A stretch of DNA of 64,000 nt from Wyeomyia smithii. Taxonomy: Eukaryota > Arthropoda > Insecta > Diptera > Culicidae. A program made the position numbers and the translations under genes. Positions 13,757 through 26,044 of the stretch are shown here, piece after piece; within the stretch, counting starts at the first letter, position 1, and each line of letters begins with the position of its first letter. The DNA lies in the NCBI RefSeq assembly GCF_029784165.1, contig NC_073696.1, forward strand, positions 153,754,175 to 153,818,174, given 5' to 3'. Under the pieces are notes generated by a model. It saw nothing but the letters and a program-made list of their open reading frames with translations, did not search any database and was not told the DNA's origin.

Positions 13757-13758
<2 letters not shown>
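11608..13758 (+). mobile_element. CR1/Jockey-group element G, right-arm copy, truncated by the rearrangement
   Basis: Plus-strand copy of 779-2929. Short leader, complete ORF1, then the endonuclease part of ORF2 only; the copy stops at 13758 inside the endonuclease-RT linker. Confidence 0.85.
11661..13070 (+). CDS. ORF1 of element G, right arm
   Basis: 469 codons, identical to the left-arm frame: N-terminal PHD-like finger, basic middle, C-terminal zinc knuckles (CFKCGEFGHKSMDC). It ends with TAG at 13068-13070, followed by CAA ACA in the same frame as ORF2. Confidence 0.85.
   Translation: MLCAMICSGCGTAIVLSDLPLKCVGFNCARLFHYKCTGLTKATAKIITDNDNLCFKCDECLSNQCCGGQHLVSDVKRIEEEMKKLSSLTDSVIAMRDQISAQINNALSAGVEQLRLNVNESLEKLFCEQFEKLNNSVLELNTRQNIAAMKDARARNGPVPSESDQIGKKRKIEYDNNDQNDVFDDDATFAEVVKRHSKSKKTSTSQMISNSNNNNGFKPAKPKTRPVIVIKPKESKQACEETRKFLKTNLDPKTHKVSNFRNGKDGSIIVECAIGENVENVKNGIENNLGENYSAVVPTSVPRLKIVGMSENLSPDVFIDYLKSQNEGITINNIKVVNTFENPRFTYNKYSAVIEVDLEAYNSLLAAKQVNVEFDRCLVLPAINVLRCFKCGEFGHKSMDCKNCDTCSRCSQKHKTSECTSTVLKCVNCLKMNRERKMNLDVNHAAFSSECVIYKRLFDQKKSSLRFNK

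Positions 13759-13769
<11 letters not shown>
13071..13769 (+). pseudogene. ORF2 of element G cut off after the endonuclease
   Basis: In frame with ORF1 across its TAG. It encodes the whole APE-type endonuclease (LSETHI, GDFNINW, TDHETL) and is then cut by the palindrome edge at 13758. Eleven further bases of foreign sequence supply a stop. The first codon of the listed domain is GTG (13092), not ATG. The left-arm copy continues without a stop into the RT, so this one is a product of the rearrangement, not decay. Confidence 0.8.
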
Positions 13770-15487
<1,718 letters not shown>

Positions 15488-15493
15488 CCAGTG

Positions 15494-15685
15494 TGCGTCA
15501 AGAATGCGTCGCGAGAAGTTTTCTGTTCCGGTACAGAGTCCGGACAGACCTTTTTGGCGAAGTCGAATATCCAGCGGCCTGAATACTCCTTGCTTTAATT
15601 AGAAACGTTACGATTCCGCATGCGTCTGGCCGTTTCCCAAAGAGTGCTCTGTTCCCCTTGACAACGCGTTTACAAACCGACGCAT
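15494..15685 (-). pseudogene. ORF2 fragment of I-type family A, inverted duplicate of 16004-16200
   Basis: Minus strand reads SRETAMSTLW-like linker sequence ending in CPDSVPEQK, the same part of ORF2 as on the plus strand at 16004-16200, at roughly 95 per cent identity by eye. It lies on the wrong side of ORF1 for a simple element, so it results from rearrangement. Confidence 0.75.
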
Positions 15686-16003
15686 ACTGGGAAAAAACGG
15701 ACCCAAATTCCCACTAATTTGATGCCACTGATCTGGCCACCTGAAATATAGCATTCTTTATGTAAAATTTGTCAATAAATCGATTGGTGATAGTTTCATT
15801 CTGTGCAGGGCACGGGAAAAGGCCTATAAAAATACGCAAAAATAGGGTTAAAAGGGGCAAAATAGACCATTTTCCGTGCCTTGCACAAAATTAAACCATC
15901 ACCAATCGATTTATTGACCAATTTTACATAAAGAATGCTATATTTCAGGTGACCAGATCAGCGGCATTAAATTAGTGGGAATTTGGGTCCGTTTTTTCCC
16001 AGT
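15686..16003. repeat. 318-bp near-palindromic element (foldback/MITE-like)
   Basis: Ends are ACTGGGAAAAAACGGACCCA and its inverse; the two halves pair over more than 110 bp each with few mismatches, around a centre at about 15845. It is flanked by inverted copies of the same ORF2 fragment, so the palindrome extends about 190 bp beyond the element on each side. No coding potential and no ordinary target duplication. Confidence 0.75.
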
Positions 16004-16690
16004 GTGCGTCGGTTTGTAAACGCGTTGTCAAGGGAAACAGTGATGAGCACTCTTTGGGAAACGGCCAGACGCATGCGGAATCGTAACGTTTCTAATGAAA
16101 GCGAGGAGTATTCAGGCCGCTGGTTATTCGACTTCGCCAAAAAGGTCTGTCCGGACTCTGTACCGGAACAGAAAACTTCTCGCGACGCGTTTTTACTACC
16201 CACAGGAGAGCCTCCATTTGTGCAACAAAAAAGCTCAAGGGTTGGATTGAATCAAATTCAACCTGTTGAAGAATCTACCCGACTCTGAAAAAAGACGCTT
16301 GTTGGACTTGTTCAACAAGTTTCTTGAACTAAACATAGTTCCGCACGACTGAAGGGAGGTAAAAATCAATGCTATTCGAAAACCCGGAAAACCTGCCTCT
16401 GATCACAATTCTTATAGGCCGATTGCTATGCTCTCTCGCCTCCAGAATTTAATGGAGAAAATTATCCTCTTACGGTTAGACAAATGGGTCGAAACAAATG
16501 GTTTGCTGTCAGATACCCAATTTGGCTTCCGCCGGGGCAAATGAACGAACGATTGTCTAGCGTTGCTTTCTATTGAAATTCAACTCGCCTTTGCTCGAAA
16601 AGAGCAAATGGCTTCTGCATTCTTGGACATTAAGGGGACTTTCACCAAATTTGAATAATTTTTTCTCAATTTGTTGTCAGAAAAGCATTT
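16004..16690 (+). pseudogene. ORF2 of I-type element A: linker and RT N-terminal blocks
   Basis: Plus-strand pieces read MSTLWETARRMRNRNV, CPDSVPEQKTSRD, the RT blocks around KPGKPASDHNSYRPIAML and FGFRRGK, then stop. Nonsense and frameshift changes are present (for example a TGA after the PHD/W block near 16350 and after FGFRRGK). Near 16640 about 54 bases are missing compared with A', which removes the first catalytic aspartate block of the RT palm. The BEL element begins at 16691. Confidence 0.8.
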
Positions 16691-16722
16691 TGACAGTTTC
16701 TAATAAGAAGCGTTGTTTCAAT
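16691..16722 (+). repeat. BEL 5' LTR, first piece
   Basis: Reads TGACAGTTTCTAATAAGAAG and continues to TTTCAAT; the same string occurs uninterrupted in the 3' LTR at 31868-31900. Element F is inserted right after it. Confidence 0.8.
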
Positions 16723-16799
16723 TTTTTGCGTTCGTTCAGTTACACAACGGTTCGTTTGTTGTTGATGCTGCGGATTCTGCGAAGCTTACTTGCATATTA

Positions 16800-17515
16800 A
16801 CCAGCAGTGTTGTGGTATTAATGCTCGCGGGCTGAAAGACGCATTTGCCTCTGGGAAAATTTTATTGGTTTGCTCCACCTGCAGGGATGAGTTAAAAGGC
16901 CGCAGCATTAGCGCCTATATAGCCGGAACTATGCAAACACAATCACAGCCACTCGCTTAGCCTGATCTGTCCGCGCAGTTTCAACAGCTGTGCGGTGTTG
17001 TTGAAGCATTGAGCAATAAAATTGATAATTTTGCTACTAGGCCAAAACCGCCCCCCGCTACTCCGTCTCTATGCGACACGCCGATTTGGCCAACAAGACA
17101 AAGTGCAAAACGTCGACGAGATGAGCGCGAGCCATCCATCCCGGCTGCTCCAGACTGTGGAACAAAAGAAATAAATTTGAGTGATCTTTCTGTTCCTTCT
17201 ATTCTCCCGGCTGCCGTTTCGAATAAATTTTGGCTGTATCTTTCGGGTTTAAATCCGCTTGCCTCGAATAATAACATTCAGAAAATTGTTTCTCGCTGCT
17301 TGGATGTTCCCGATTCTGTAGAAGTTATACGGCTTGTACCCAAGGACAAAGATGTCACCACACTGTCCTTCGTTTCTTTCAAAGTTAGCTTGGATCCCGA
17401 ATTGAAGGATCGAGCTCTGAATGCAGCTTCGTGGCCCGCAGGCTTACTATTCCGCGAGTTTATTGACCAACCAAAAAACTCGTACCGACGACTCAGGACG
17501 GATGTGATATAGATT
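16800..17515 (+). pseudogene. ORF1 of element F, with an in-frame stop
   Basis: Begins with a PHD-like region (QQCCGINARGLKDAF, LVCSTCRDEL) and is interrupted by a TAG near 16957, after which the frame continues: basic SAKRRRDERE, then the family block NKFWLYLSGLNPLASNN, a predicted helical domain and RREFIDQ-like end, stopping at a TAG before ORF2. ORF1 proteins of this type bind element RNA. The 5' end of the protein is uncertain. Confidence 0.7.
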
Positions 17516-17517
17516 TA

Positions 17518-20493
17518 ATGCGTACTTTTGTGGACGGTGGGAACCTTCGGGTTTCCACCAGAGGCGAGTATCTGCCTGTTAGTCCTAACTCTTTTGCACT
17601 GAATAATGCTGTGTTGCAGCGTGACGTCATTAATGAAAGCGGAATCCAAATAGCCTACCAGAATATGCGCGGACTGCGTACAAAAATTGATGAGCTATTT
17701 CTGGCTACCCGTGACTGTAATCTTGACATTATAATTCTAACTGAAACTGGCTTGGACGATCGGATCAATTCTATTCAGCTTTTTGGATCATCATTCGTTG
17801 TGACCGCAGCTCCCAAAACAGTAACAAATCTAGCTTTGGTGGAGTATTAATTGCGGTGGCACATTGTCATGCTAGCTCATTGATCGAGACGGTGAATGGT
17901 AACTGTTTAGAGCAAGTATGTGTCAGCACCACAATAAGAGGAACGAAGCTGCTACTGTGCGGTGTATATATTCCGTCTGACAGAAGTCACAAAGTTGACG
18001 TCATCGAGAAGCACATCGCTTCTGTGGGTGATCTGTACGATAAAAGAGGTGATAACAGTATCGTACTGATCTGTGGCGATTTCAATCAACCGCGACTAGA
18101 ATGGACTGTCGACTCTGCCGTTATTTCAGCTCACCTCCCTGTAGCTAGTGCTACATTGGTAGACGGCATGGATTTCTACAATTTATGCCAAACAAATCTC
18201 CAGCGAAACCATCTAGGGCGCATACTCGACTTAGTGTTTTGTCCATCTGATTGCAGAGTATCGACTGAACGCAGCGTTGTGCCACTGCTTCCTGTCGATC
18301 TACACCATCCGCCCCTCACTATTTCTTTGCCTGTCACTTGCAGTAGCGATATAGCTCGTGCACGTGTTGAGGTAGGAAATAGATCGCTAAATTATCGTGG
18401 GATAGATTTTGCTGCGCTGTCTGATTATTTATTAAACTTTGATTGGGAGAGTCTGCTAACCTGCACCGATATTGGAGAATTGACTCACCATTTTTGTGAT
18501 GTAATTGTTCAGTGGTTACATTCTAATCTGCCTTTTGTGAAGCGCCCTAATTCACCTGCTTGGGGAACTCTTCGGTTACGTGAATTGAAACGGCTAAAGA
18601 ATAGCTCTCAGCGCAAATATCGCCGATTGAAAACTGCGCTTACGAAGTCTGATTTCAAACGTCATAGTGATGAATATCGTCGTTTGAATCGCACACTGTA
18701 CAGGTAATATGTGCTACGGGTGCAGACCGACCTTCGAAGGAATCCGCGAAACTTTTGGAACTTCGTTAACACCAAAAGGAAATGTTCTTCCGTACCTGTG
18801 AATGTACGTTTCGACAATGATGAATCAACATCGGAATCCGAGTCATGTGAGCTGTTTGCAAAGTTCTTCGCTTCCGTTTTTGCTGATGAAGCTGCCTCTG
18901 ACTCCGAGGCTGAATTTGCGGCATCTGGTTTTTCCCCCCGGTTTAGTCGACCTAAGTACCTTTACGATTACGACCGATAGGGTATTGGCTGCAGCAAAAA
19001 AATTGAAACGGTCATATTCGGCAGGTCCTGATGGAATTCCTGCTGTTGTTTTTAGTCGTTGTGCTACCACTCTTACTGTTCCGTTATGCCACATTTTTAA
19101 CAAGTCTTTTACGCAAGGAAAGTTTCCTGCAGTTTGGAAGCAGTCGCTGATGTTTCCCGTTTTAAAATCCGGCGACCGGCAAAACGTTAGAAATTATCGT
19201 GGCATCACTAGCCTTTCTGCTGGGTCTAAGCTATTCGAGATCATAGTAAGCGGTTATATGCTCTCCTGCACTAAGCACTATATTTCAACCACTCAGCATG
19301 GATTTAAGCCGAGCCGCTCTGTCTGTACCAATTTGTTGGAGTTCACTTCGTCTTGCATCTCACAGATGGAACAAAAAGCTCAAGTTGATGCGATATACAC
19401 CGACCTCAAAGCGGCTTTCGATCGTTTGGACCACTCAATACTCCTGCGTAAAATCTCACGCCTAGGTGCCTCCTACCAGCTCGTTGCATGGTTGAGCTCG
19501 TATTTACGAGGAAGAGTTCTACGCGTAAAACTGGGTTCTAGTATTTCATCGCAGTTTACTAACAAGTCAGGAGTTCCCCAAGGAAGTAATATGGGACCCT
19601 TGCTATTTGCACTTTTTTTCAATGACGTGACACTGCTGCTGGGTGATGGCTGCAAGCTGGTGTATGCAGATGATTTGAAGTTGTTTCTGGAAGTTCGAAC
19701 TATCGAAGACTGCCGTCGTCTACAAAATTTCTTGAATGTATTTACCAGCTGGTGTCGAAAAAACTGGCTTGTGGTTAGTATAACCAAATGCGAAGTTATA
19801 ACCTTCCATCGTATTTTAAACCCTGTTATCTTCGACTATCGCATCGACGGATTGGAACTGAGGAGGGTTGATCATGTAAGGGATCTAGGTGTTCTTCTTG
19901 ACACTAAACTTACATTCCACCTACATCACGCAACGATAATTTCGAAAGCTACACGCCAGCTTGGTTTCATATCTAAACTCGCCCGTGATTTTAATGATCC
20001 GCACTGCCTAAGAGCGCTTTACTGTTCATTAGTACGCCCACTAGTCGAGAACTGCAATCTGGTTTGGTTTCCTCACCAACTTACTTGTAACTTGCGGATT
20101 GAGCGTATCCAAAAACGCTTCGTCCGTATTGCACTACGTGAGCTCCCCTGGCGTGATCCTGCTAACTTACCTCCGTATCCAGATCGCTGCTGCTTGATCG
20201 GAATTGATACACTTGAGCACCGTCGCCGATTGCATCAAGCTGTGTTTATAGCTAAATTACTCCATGGAGAAATCGACTCACCGAAGCATTTGTCTCTCGT
20301 GAACTTTCGTGCATCACAACGCGCTCTGCGTTCAACTGGATTTCTGCAGACCCCTTTTCATCGCACATCGTTCGGTTATAATGAGCCCGTCACCGCCTGT
20401 GTAAGAGCATTTGCTTGTGTTGAGCACTTGTTTGACTTCAACGTATCCGTGAATAAATTCGTGCAGAAGATTAAAAGAACGAACATTTTATGA
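17518..20493 (+). pseudogene. ORF2 of element F: endonuclease and reverse transcriptase, frameshifted
   Basis: Endonuclease in two frames: 17518-17850 (YQNMRGLRTKIDEL, ILTETGLDD) and 17856-18707 (LICGDFNQPRLEW, DLHHPPLTI). After a TAA near 18707 the linker continues at 18711-18980. The RT then occupies 18802-20493: AGPDGIPAVVF, NYRGITSLSAGSKLFE, QHGFKPSRS, SGVPQGSNMGPLL and the catalytic LVYADDLKLF. The RT frame to the stop at 20493 is intact. At least three breaks separate the parts, so the element is dead but not old. Confidence 0.85.
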
Positions 20494-20572
20494 ACTTAAC
20501 TCTAATATTGTAATATTTATTAAGACATTGGTCAGATAAATGGTAGAAATAAATAATAATAATAATAATAAT

Positions 20573-20690
20573 ATGAGGGGGCTGTCAGCGGTCAATGCAA
20601 ATATAGCACTGCAAAGTTATCTCTCGCGCTATAAAAATAATGAAATTTGTCACAACGTAGGGCACATAGCCGAAGCACGTTTAAGCAGGA
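20573..20690 (+). repeat. BEL 5' LTR, second piece
   Basis: ATGAGGGGGCTGTCAGCGGT through the CACAACGTAGGGCACATA block matches 31901-32000 of the 3' LTR. Beyond about 20680 the two LTRs no longer match. Confidence 0.75.
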
Positions 20691-20886
20691 ATTTCGAAGG
20701 CTGCTGCTGCACTTCTGGTATCAACAGATCGACGTTCAACTGCAACTCCAGTTTCATCGAATAATTAAATACAAGGCATTAAACTATCCTTGAGAAGGTT
20801 AGTACCGCTCCAACTACTTTTCATCCCCCTTCGGTGCTTCCGTGCTCTTTCATTTTCTCTCTAGTGTCGGCGATTCGGTGTCCAAA
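20691..20886 (+). other. BEL leader between LTR and gag
   Basis: No similarity to the corresponding 3' LTR end and no primer-binding site I can recognise. A cytosine-rich stretch lies near 20822. It leads directly to the gag ATG at 20887. Confidence 0.45.
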
Positions 20887-21918
20887 ATGGCAGACGAGTG
20901 TACAAAGCAGCAGCTTATCAATCGGCGAACAACACTTGTCGCGTCACTAGGAAGAGCGGGGCAGTTTTTTGAAAATTATGCTGCGGAACGGGATGCAGGT
21001 CAAGTGCAACTACGACTCGAAAATCTTGATACCGTGTGGATGGGACTGGAGAATATACAAACACAGCTTGAGGACATGGAAGATACTAATGAAGATATGG
21101 TCCTAAATCTCCAATTTCTTTCCCACTATGAAACACGCTTTGTCCAAATAAAGGCTGCTTTGCAATCTAATGTCTCTAAGGCTAATCCTTCTACCGGCGC
21201 ATTCCCACAGTCTGCATATTCTTGGCTTTCAGCAATTAAACTGCCAGTTATTTCGTTACCTGAATTTGATGGAGACTTTAACCAGTGGCTGGCATTCCAC
21301 GATACGTTCGTTGCGTTGATTCACGACAACACAGAAGTCCCCGAAATCCATAAATTCCACTATCTTAGAGCCGCTGTGAATGGAGAGACAGCTCAGCTAA
21401 TTGAATCCATAGGTATCAGTGCCGCTAACTACTGTATTGCCTGGCAAACTCTTGTTTTGCGTTATGCCAATGATTATCTTCTTAAAAAGCGCCACGTTCA
21501 AGCGCTTTTAGATTGCCCCCGAATGAAAACCGAATCCGCTACTGCATTGCATACTGTCGTTGGTGATTTCGTACGTCATACCAAAACCCTGCGTCTGCTT
21601 GGAGAGTCCATTGATGATGGTCCCCTAAAAGCTTGGGAAGTATTCGCTACTACGACTGACAATCCGGACTTCAACTGTTTGGTCGACTTTTTGCAACGAC
21701 GCGTCCGCGTGTTAGAGTCGATGTCCATTAACCATCAAGCTCTTTTACTGTCCAGCAATCAGCCGTCCAATAATCAGCCGCCCGCATATAGCCGCTCGTC
21801 GTATAATAGAATTGCTACTCACGCTGTGACAGAAACCAATCAGTATAAATGTCAATTTGTTATTCCAGTGTCCACACTTTGGAACAATGTCCCTCTCGGA
21901 TCGTCTGAATCTCGTTAA
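20887..21918 (+). pseudogene. BEL gag, N-terminal part (DUF1759-like capsid region)
   Basis: The ATG at 20887 (MADECTKQQLINRRT) is preferred over one 15 codons upstream because the upstream codons lie in the leader. The protein has a helical N-terminal part, then the BEL-type capsid block LPEFDGDFNQWLAFHDTF, HYLRAAVNGETAQLIE and a long helical stretch to residue 300. Such proteins form the virus-like particle of BEL elements. The frame stops at 21918 where the next frame (zinc knuckle) overlaps, so a frameshift lies near 21860. Confidence 0.8.
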
Positions 21919-23023
21919 TGATCTGCACCTTTTCCATAATTGCTTCAGACAGAACCACATTGCTCGCAACTGTCAGTCAAAATTTTCCTGTCGTCATTGC
22001 AAGAGGAGACACCAATCGTTGCTTCATCCAGGCTATCAGCCAACCACCGATGAACAGATATCTACCGCATCCCAGGCAATGGCCTTTCCTACACAAAACG
22101 AACAGCATTCAACGGACTCAGTCGTTCATCAACCAGCCACGACATCTCATGCCACCGTTTATCCATCTTGTGCTCTTGCTTCCAAACCCAGGTCTGATGC
22201 AAACGTATTGCTCTCTACAGTTGTTGTATGAGTTCTCGATTCGAATGGTCAAACTCACCCTGCCCGAGCCTTGCTAGATAACGGATCGCAGTCGAATATT
22301 ATAAGTGAAAAGTTGTGCCAAATGTTGCGTTTGAAACGCAGAAAAATCAATATTCCTATTTGTGGTGTGGACCAATCCTCGAGTAGCATTCGTCACGCTG
22401 TTAAAGCCAACATTGAATCCAAAATGAATGATTTCGCAATTGATTTGGAATGTCTTCTTATGCCTCGTATCACGATTGATTTACCAGCAACGATCTCACC
22501 TAGGGACAGTTGGCATGTACCTCAACACCTCTTTTTGGCCGACCCAACATTCGATAAAACAGGTTCTATCGATTTATTGCTCGGTGCAGAACACTTTTTC
22601 ACCTTCATTAATGTGGGAAACAAAATTGAACGCTTAGGAAAGCCAACCTTAATAGAGAGCGTTTTTGGGTGGATCGTCACCGGCAGGCAGCAAGTGGGGC
22701 TCGCCTCGCACCCTGTGCTTTGTCATATCACGATAAACGATAGCTTTTCTGATGCTCTGGAGCAGTTCTGGCGTATCGAAGAAATTAAAGGCAAGCGACT
22801 TCACTCCCCCGAACAACAGCAATGCGAGTCCCACTACACCAAAAATGTATCCCGTACGAGCGAGGGCAGATACGATGTGCGATTGCCCCGTCAATCAAAC
22901 TTTGACCACATGATAGGGGAGTCAAAACAACAGCCTTACGGCGGTTTCGCTACCTTGAGAAAAGATTATCCCGAGATCCTGATATGGAAAGACAATTCCA
23001 TCTCTTTATGTCCGAATACCTAA
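21857..23023 (+). pseudogene. BEL nucleocapsid zinc knuckle and aspartic protease
   Basis: 21857-22231 carries a knuckle-like CHHC arrangement (HNCFRQNHIARNC, CRHCKRRHQSLLH) linking gag to pol. After a stop at about 22229 a second frame (22271-23023) holds the protease active site LDNGSQSNIIS, then HLFLADPTF, IDLLLGAEHFF and VFGWIVTGR, all typical of BEL protease and its downstream linker. The protease cleaves the polyprotein. The stop between the two parts and the end at 23023 before the RT are lesions. Confidence 0.8.
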
Positions 23024-23097
23024 CGCTAGGGCATATGAGACAAGTCTCTACAAATGAATGTGAACCAGAGCATGTGTATTATTAAGCGCATCATGCC

Positions 23098-24214
23098 GTC
23101 TTGAAAGAATCCAGTACAACAACCAAACTCCGCGTGGTGTTCGATGGATCTGCTAGAACGTCGACCGGATATTCCCTGAACGATGCGTTGAAGATTGGCC
23201 CGATAATCCAGGACGAGCTACCTACATTGATTCTCCGGTTTGGGAAAAACCCGATCGTGATGGTCGCGGACATAGAAAAAATTTACAGAGTTGCCAGTAA
23301 AATTTTTGATATACGTGGAAAGGCTAAAGGAAAACTGGGAAAAACTGGATCCTAAATAAATTTTTAAACAGCAAAAAAATGATTGTGAGAGAGCTTATTT
23401 GTTATGGGGATTGAATCCAGTGTGAATTTTAGATACAGTAACTAAAGAGATGACTCTTCGCAAAAAATTACTCATTTTAATCAGAACTGTTTTGTTTTGG
23501 GCTTACATTTTGTTAAAATTATGGATTGAAAAATTTTAGAAAATAAATAGTTTTTTTATGGTCTATTAAAATCTATTTTTGTTTGGTTTTATCTAAACCA
23601 TGTCATGCAGTCTTTTATTTGACCATGTTTCGTGCGAGAAGATAGTATACAGAAATGCTGTTAAGAATTGTCATAATAATTTATCAATCTACAAAATTTA
23701 CGTTTTAAAAATATTTCCGAAAACCAATCGGAGCTTGAGTGAATAAAAAACTGGATAAAACTGGCAAATATCTGAAAAAACTGGAAGATTTTGGGAATAA
23801 ACTGTTCGACTGGATCACTTGAAAAAAACTGGAGGAATCCAGTTTAAACTGGAACATTGGCAACTCTGGTACTGACAGGTTCGAGTGCATTCCAAGGATA
23901 CTTCTATGCAACGAATATTGTGGCGATTTAGTCACGACGAACCTATTCGTAGCTATCAGTTATTGACTGTAACATACGGTTTGACCCCCTCATCTTTTCT
24001 CGCCACACGAACCTTACAGCAGCTGGCCGTAGACGAAGGAAAAAACTTTCCCCTAGGAAACCTCGCACTATGCAAGTCGTTTTATGTCGATGACTACATT
24101 GGAGGAGCAGATACGTTGGATAAGACTATTCAGACCCGTTTGGAATTGGGCGAACTGTTGGCTAAAGGCGGATTCCGACTACGAAAGTGGACCACTAACA
24201 ATTCGAAAGTATAG
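23098..24214 (+). pseudogene. BEL reverse transcriptase, interrupted by a MITE
   Basis: The first part (23098-23285) reads TKLRVVFDGSARTS, LNDALKIGP and VADIEKIYR. A 583-bp insertion follows, then the palm continues from about 23869: VHSKDTSMQRILWRF, LTVTYGLTPSSFLATRTLQQL and the catalytic SFYVDDYIGGAD. The frame ends at 24214. In BEL elements the enzyme copies element RNA inside particles. The part between protease and RT is shortened, as is the part between RT and RNase H. Confidence 0.8.
23286..23868. mobile_element. 583-bp hAT-like MITE inside the BEL RT
   Basis: Terminal inverted repeats CAGAGTTGCCA at both ends, AT-rich and non-coding interior. Multiple AAACTGG motifs are clustered near both ends (for example 23332-23350 and 23748-23850), like subterminal transposase-binding repeats of hAT elements. 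The flanking 8 bp do not match, so the superfamily is tentative. The RT frame is recovered when it is skipped. Confidence 0.7.
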
Positions 24215-24596
24215 AGGGTATCGACCCATCGCAAATTGGTGCCCAGACTACTCTGCAACTCGACCACGGTCAACCCACCACGGCGCTAGGTGTAAGTTGG
24301 GAACCAAATGCGGATAAGCTGCTTTTTTATTCCACATTAACGCAGGGTTGCGATCCATTAACGAAAAGGGCCATTCTGTCATCCGTATCGAAACATTTCG
24401 ACCCGCTGGTCTTACCGCACCGGTAGTCATTCGGGCAAAAATGCTGTTGCAGGATCTTTGGCTTTAACCCTGTGGATGCGATGATGAGGCTTCTGACAAT
24501 ATACGGAAAAAATGGGAATGTTACCACCACGATCTTCAAAAAATTTCTGCTTACAAAGTTAACCGTTGCGTAGTCCTACCCAACTCCACTATCCAA
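24215..24596 (+). pseudogene. Degraded BEL RT-RNase H connection
   Basis: Stretch between the RT palm and RNase H. Short frames around 24240-24320 and 24460-24590 look like shifted pieces of the connection domain. No complete domain is visible. Confidence 0.4.
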
Positions 24597-25010
24597 TTGC
24601 ACACCTTTGCGGATGCATCTCAACAAGCGTACGGTGCATGTTTTTATGTTAGATCTACCGATCCCCGCAGGCATGCCCACGTTCAGTTGATTGCTGCGAA
24701 ATCCCGGGTGGCATCATTAAAAAGGATAAGCATTCCGCGATTGGAATTAGCCGCGGCCGTTCTCGCTCCAAGATTGCATAAAAAAGTTGTTCGCGCTCTC
24801 GAAATAGTCAAGTTAGATTCTGTTTTTTGGTCGGATTTTACTGTTACACTAGAATGGCTACGATCACCGTCATTTGTTTGGAGCACATTCGTTGCTAATC
24901 GAGTGTCCGAAATACAAACGAACACGCAGGGATGCCAATGGAAACATATAGCTGGCGCACACAATCCAGCTGCTCAGCGAATTATGGCACTACGGACCTA
25001 CCTGGTTGAA
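24597..25010 (+). pseudogene. BEL RNase H domain
   Basis: Reads HTFADASQQAYGACFYV (first catalytic Asp), IPRLELAAAVL (Glu) and SVFWSDFTVTLEWL (Asp), then FVANRVSEIQTN and AGAHNPA, the standard BEL order. RNase H removes RNA template during reverse transcription. After about 25000 the expected zinc-binding start of integrase is missing, so about 300 bases or more are deleted. Confidence 0.8.
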
Positions 25011-25117
25011 AATTCTATCGGCGGCATGGCCAATATCGGATCCAAGGCAAACAATCACAGGAGACATTCTAGAGAGACGCAAAATGGTGGCGGCAGTCCA
25101 AAGAATGCAAGCCGTGA

Positions 25118-25660
25118 ATGAAATATCTCAGTATTTTTGTTTGTTTCGTAACGAAAGCCGTACACATTGAGCTGGTAGGCGAGCTATCTACTGCTGCCTT
25201 TCTCACTGCATTACGAAAATTTATTGCTCGTCGTGGTTGTCCGTTGCACATACACTCGGATAACGGTAAAAACTGTGAGGGTGTCCGCAATGAGCTTCAC
25301 GTTTTATACAAACAGCTACACGATAAAAATTATGTAGGAGAGATTGCAGAAGTATGTGCAAATCAGGGGATCCAGAGGCATGACACCACCGAAAGCCCCA
25401 CATTGTGAGAGGCCGCAGTGAAGGTGGCGAAAAAGCACTTACATCGGCAGCTAGGGAACGCCATGCTATCCTCAAGGATATGGCAATGAAATCCAGACCC
25501 CTAACGCCCCTTACAGAAGACCTCAATGATTTATCCATCCTGACACCAGCACATTTCCTAATAGGCGAATTATTAACCGCTCTGCCTGCCCCTGACTTCA
25601 GCGCTAGCCCGATCGTTCGTTTGAGCCACTACCAGCACCTTCAGCAACGAGTGCAGCATT
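25118..25660 (+). pseudogene. BEL integrase core and start of its C-terminal domain
   Basis: Core begins with FVTKAVHIELVGELST (catalytic Asp lost or outside) and HIHSDNGKNCEGV (second Asp). A frameshift near 25405 is followed by LTSAARERHAIL and LTPAHFLIGELLTALP of the C-terminal domain, up to LSHYQHLQQRVQHF. There the frame is cut by I-type element B. It resumes beyond it at 31541 after a duplicated target. Confidence 0.8.
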
Positions 25661-26044
25661 TTTTTTTTTTTTTTTTTTTTCTTCACATAACATTTATTTG
25701 ACACGGCACAAATACAATTTAATGTTTAACGGCGCCAATTATATCTGATGACTTAAAAACTAAAGCAAATTTTTTATCCTCGCTGCCGACTACGAGCTGA
25801 AATTAAGTCTAACTTAAAACTAGCATGGGATTTCCAATCAGTGTTTTGTTGTTCAATGGTCGTCTGATAATCGTCGAATGGCATGTATGGATTCGTTCTG
25901 CTGAGCCACGATGTCTTGAGTTGGGACAGAGGCTCGTAGTCCTTGGGTCCTGGTTCTGTTGTGCGGGGTCTGGTTGCTGGTTTTGTGCTTAAGGTTCAAA
26001 CGTGTTCTTGTCGTTTTGTTGGGTGTAGACGGAGGGGAACGGGA

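Larger units (their letters stand above)
16723..20572 (+). mobile_element. CR1/Jockey-group non-LTR retrotransposon F, inserted in the BEL 5' LTR
   Basis: Plus-strand element with ORF1 (PHD-like finger and a conserved NKFWLYLSGLNPLASNN block) and ORF2 (endonuclease-RT), ending in a 3' tail of AAT repeats (20546-20572). The LTR sequence TTTCAAT|ATGAGG, continuous at 31895-31905, is split here. The target duplication is at most a few bases (AAT) and merges with the AAT tail. Confidence 0.85.
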
